Below, one piece after another: positions 4,899-6,758 of a DNA stretch of 6,758 nucleotides. Under the pieces are notes generated by a model, which saw only the letters and a list, made by a program, of their open reading frames with translations, was not told the DNA's origin and made no database searches. The position numbers and the translations under genes were made by a program. This DNA is from Treponema sp. (GTDB lineage Bacteria; Spirochaetota; Spirochaetia; Treponematales; Treponemataceae), in contig JAILQA010000235.1 in assembly GCA_024699205.1 (NCBI GenBank), positions 1-6,758 of the forward strand, given 5' to 3'. The number at the start of each line of letters is the position of its first letter. Position 1 is the first letter of the stretch.

Positions 4899-6221
4899 AT
4901 GGACTTTTACAGTAAAAACGATGTAGCACCCGTACCGCCAATGGGCTGGAACAGTTACGATTATTACAACACAATGGTAAACGAGCAGCAGGTTAGGGCA
5001 AATGCTGATTATATGGCAAAAAACTTAAAGCAACATGGCTGGGAATACATAGTTATAGATATTCAGTGGTCAGACCCGGCCGCCGGAACAAGAAACGGAG
5101 AAAATATTCAGTATATTCCATTCAGTCGTTTTAATGTTGACCAGTATTCACGTCAGATTCCTGCCGAAAACCGTTTTCCAAGCAGTAAAGATGGTGCCGG
5201 CTTCAAACCACTTGCAGATTATATTCATTCTCTTGGCTTAAAGTTTGGTATTCATATTATGAGAGGAATCCCACGTTTTGCCGCCCATGAACATCTCCCT
5301 ATAAAAACTCACGACGGCACTCTTGTAACTGCTGATCAGATTGCCTGTGCATATTCAACCTGTGCCTGGAATCCTGATATGTACGGTGTTGATTTTAAAA
5401 AGCCTTACGCACAGGATTATTATGATTCAATTTTTGAATTGTATGCTCAGTGGGGAGTTGATTTTGTAAAAGTTGATGATATCTGCCGTCATGTAAAAGA
5501 GCCGATTTACGAAAAGGAAGTAGAGATGATGGCCACCGCAATTAAAAACAGTGGACGGGCAATGGTTCTTTCTTTAAGCCCTGGACCTGCTGTGATTGAA
5601 AAAGCCCATCATTATAAAACCTTTGCAAATATGTGGCGTATTACCGACGATTTTTGGGATGACTGGAAATTGTTAAAAGCAATGTTTGAACGTTGTGAAG
5701 TATGGCAGTCACATTCTGGAGAAGGAAACTGGCCTGATTGCGATATGCTTCCAATGGGTAAGCTTGGTTATGGCTGGGCTGCCTTTGATGCAAAAGAGAA
5801 GGGCTGGAACTGCAAGTTTACAAAGGAAGAAACCCGAACTATGATTACTCTCTGGTCAATCTTCCGTGCCCCGCTTATGATTGGTACCGATTTACCTCAG
5901 CTGGATGATTTTAATTTAAGTCTCCTGACAAATGACGAAATTATCGCTATGAATAAAATTCCTTATCAGGCTTTCCAGAGCTCCAGCAGCTGTAATGAAG
6001 ATATCGTTGTCTGGGTAAATGAGTGTGAAGATAATATTTCTTATTATGAATGTTATTTCAACCTGAGCGAAAAGCCGCAGACCATCAAAATGAACCTTAC
6101 ACTAGGAAAAGACGACAATATCCGCGATTTGTGGGAACATAAGGACTTAGGTGCAAAGGCTGAGTTTGTGCGGGAACCTCATGCATGCAAAGCCTTTAAG
6201 ATTACTGTTACTCAGTCTTAA
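4899..6221 (+). CDS. GH27 glycoside hydrolase (alpha-galactosidase or beta-L-arabinopyranosidase)
   Basis: The protein (440 aa) is a retaining glycosidase of family GH27, a (beta/alpha)8 barrel (about 10-345) plus a C-terminal beta-sandwich (about 350-440). PPMGWNSYDYY (13-23) is the N-terminal family signature. The nucleophile is Asp193 in DFVKVDDIC (188-196), and the acid/base is Asp251 in MWRITDDFWDDW (245-256), placed four residues after Arg247 as in characterised members. GIHIMRGIPR (117-126) and SLSPGPAV (225-232) mark the clade. FRAPLMIGTDL (322-332) closes the barrel. There is no signal peptide, so it works in the cytoplasm on imported oligosaccharides. The usual IDDCW motif of alpha-galactosidases reads IDIQW (53-57), with Ile55 replacing the second Asp, a change that bears on whether galactose or L-arabinopyranose is preferred. 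GGGAG at 4888-4892, 6 nt before the ATG, supports the start. It is the last gene of the probable operon, 22 bp after the phosphatase gene, and overlaps the convergent receptor gene by 14 bp. The family is certain; the substrate is not. Confidence 0.93.
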   Translation: MDFYSKNDVAPVPPMGWNSYDYYNTMVNEQQVRANADYMAKNLKQHGWEYIVIDIQWSDPAAGTRNGENIQYIPFSRFNVDQYSRQIPAENRFPSSKDGAGFKPLADYIHSLGLKFGIHIMRGIPRFAAHEHLPIKTHDGTLVTADQIACAYSTCAWNPDMYGVDFKKPYAQDYYDSIFELYAQWGVDFVKVDDICRHVKEPIYEKEVEMMATAIKNSGRAMVLSLSPGPAVIEKAHHYKTFANMWRITDDFWDDWKLLKAMFERCEVWQSHSGEGNWPDCDMLPMGKLGYGWAAFDAKEKGWNCKFTKEETRTMITLWSIFRAPLMIGTDLPQLDDFNLSLLTNDEIIAMNKIPYQAFQSSSSCNEDIVVWVNECEDNISYYECYFNLSEKPQTIKMNLTLGKDDNIRDLWEHKDLGAKAEFVREPHACKAFKITVTQS

Positions 6222-6758
6222 TTTTACACCCCACCGACAGCGAAATCCCTGGCATTGGATAATCTTCTATAGATTCATAGCTTGTATTCAAAAGGTTATC
6301 CAGCCGCAGGTAAGGAAGAATTGTCAGTTCATCTGCACTGGTGCCATCAACTGATTCCTTGCGCTTTTTAATTTTTACCTTAAACTCTGATTGCAGCGAA
6401 AGATTAAGTAAAAAATAGGGTTTCAGATAAGAAATATTCAGATTTGAAACATAACGCTTTCCAGTGTAATTGAAATCCGCACACAGCGAGCTTTTGGGAA
6501 AGCGATTGGAAGCAGGAAAATTGCACTGAAAAGTCAGACCACCGACAAAATCAGGAGTCCACATAATTTTGTTTCCATAATCTGATGATCCTTTATCCAG
6601 AAGCTTTGTATAAAGATATTCGCAGTTTCCTTTTAAAGTGATTTTTTCCTGCCAGAAAGTTTTTTCAAAATTAAAATCCACTCCAAGATAAAAGGCACTT
6701 GCAACATTCATCGGCTTCCAGGTGTCGTCACTATATGCCCACTTGATTTTGTTTTTAT
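6208..6758 (-). CDS. TonB-dependent receptor, C-terminal beta-barrel part (partial)
   Basis: This is the 3' end of a gene that continues beyond the right edge; the frame stays open from the stop at 6208-6210 to the last base, giving about 182 residues. An ATG at 6711 is internal, because the 15 codons before it belong to the same barrel strand. The pattern is that of the last strands of an outer-membrane TonB-dependent receptor (BtuB/FhuA type): WKPMNVASAFYLGVDFNF (the 'NVxxAxxxGxE' strand), then YLYTKLLD...GNKIMWTPDFVGGLTF (the 'PxxxxxxxL' turn), YTGKRYV, LRLDNLLNTSYESIEDYPMP (the highly typical 'NLxNxxYe...YPmPG' motif) and the final strand ISLSVGCKI. Such receptors import vitamin B12, iron chelates or glycans using TonB energy; the substrate cannot be told from the C-terminus. 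The last residues are KIKTE rather than the usual terminal aromatic. The plug domain and signal peptide lie outside the window. No terminator is seen between it and the GH27 gene. Confidence 0.88.
   Translation of the reverse strand, partial: KNKIKWAYSDDTWKPMNVASAFYLGVDFNFEKTFWQEKITLKGNCEYLYTKLLDKGSSDYGNKIMWTPDFVGGLTFQCNFPASNRFPKSSLCADFNYTGKRYVSNLNISYLKPYFLLNLSLQSEFKVKIKKRKESVDGTSADELTILPYLRLDNLLNTSYESIEDYPMPGISLSVGCKIKTE

Noticed and set aside
6151..6354. 67-codon plus-strand frame at the end of the GH27 gene
   Set aside because: It overlaps two supported genes and has no ribosome binding site or motif.

Overview
The window is AT-rich chromosomal DNA (with one GC-rich island) from a host-associated spirochaete, most probably a Treponema of the gut/rumen type. 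I base this on the overall look of the glutamyl-tRNA synthetase, the codon use (many T-ending codons such as CTT and GTT), a lipobox-bearing lipoprotein, an outer-membrane TonB-dependent receptor and a plant-glycan glycosidase. The genus is an inference from memory of the families, not the result of a search.

Layout, left to right. (1) 54-506 (+): small aromatic-rich protein of unknown function. It converges on (2) 510-1541 (-): a lipoprotein of the endonuclease/exonuclease/phosphatase (EEP) fold with a complete catalytic set. Only 3 bp separate the two genes, and a perfect 7-bp hairpin lies just inside the first one. (3) 1542-1826: intergenic, holding a 131-bp island of about 63% G+C (1654-1784) that is rich in short inverted repeats and looks like a dispersed repeat unit. 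A TATAAT box abuts its right edge, just upstream of gltX. (4) 1827-3401 (+): gltX, followed by two consecutive intrinsic terminators (3412-3475). (5) 3499-6221 (+): a likely three-gene operon with a DUF1295 membrane protein, a low-molecular-weight protein tyrosine phosphatase and a cytoplasmic GH27 glycosidase, separated by 46 and 22 bp and each with a good ribosome binding site. (6) 6208-6758 (-): the C-terminal part of a TonB-dependent receptor that runs off the right edge and overlaps the GH27 gene tail-to-tail by 14 bp.

Most of the window is ordinary housekeeping and accessory metabolism; I see no phage, CRISPR, transposase or defence system. The two points most worth following are the GC-rich island before gltX and the GH27 enzyme. 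The usual 'IDDCW' pocket motif of that enzyme reads 'IDIQW', which raises the possibility that it is a beta-L-arabinopyranosidase rather than an alpha-galactosidase. The EEP lipoprotein, the GH27 enzyme and the TonB receptor would fit an organism that scavenges nucleotides and plant sugars, but nothing in the sequence ties the three together in one pathway.
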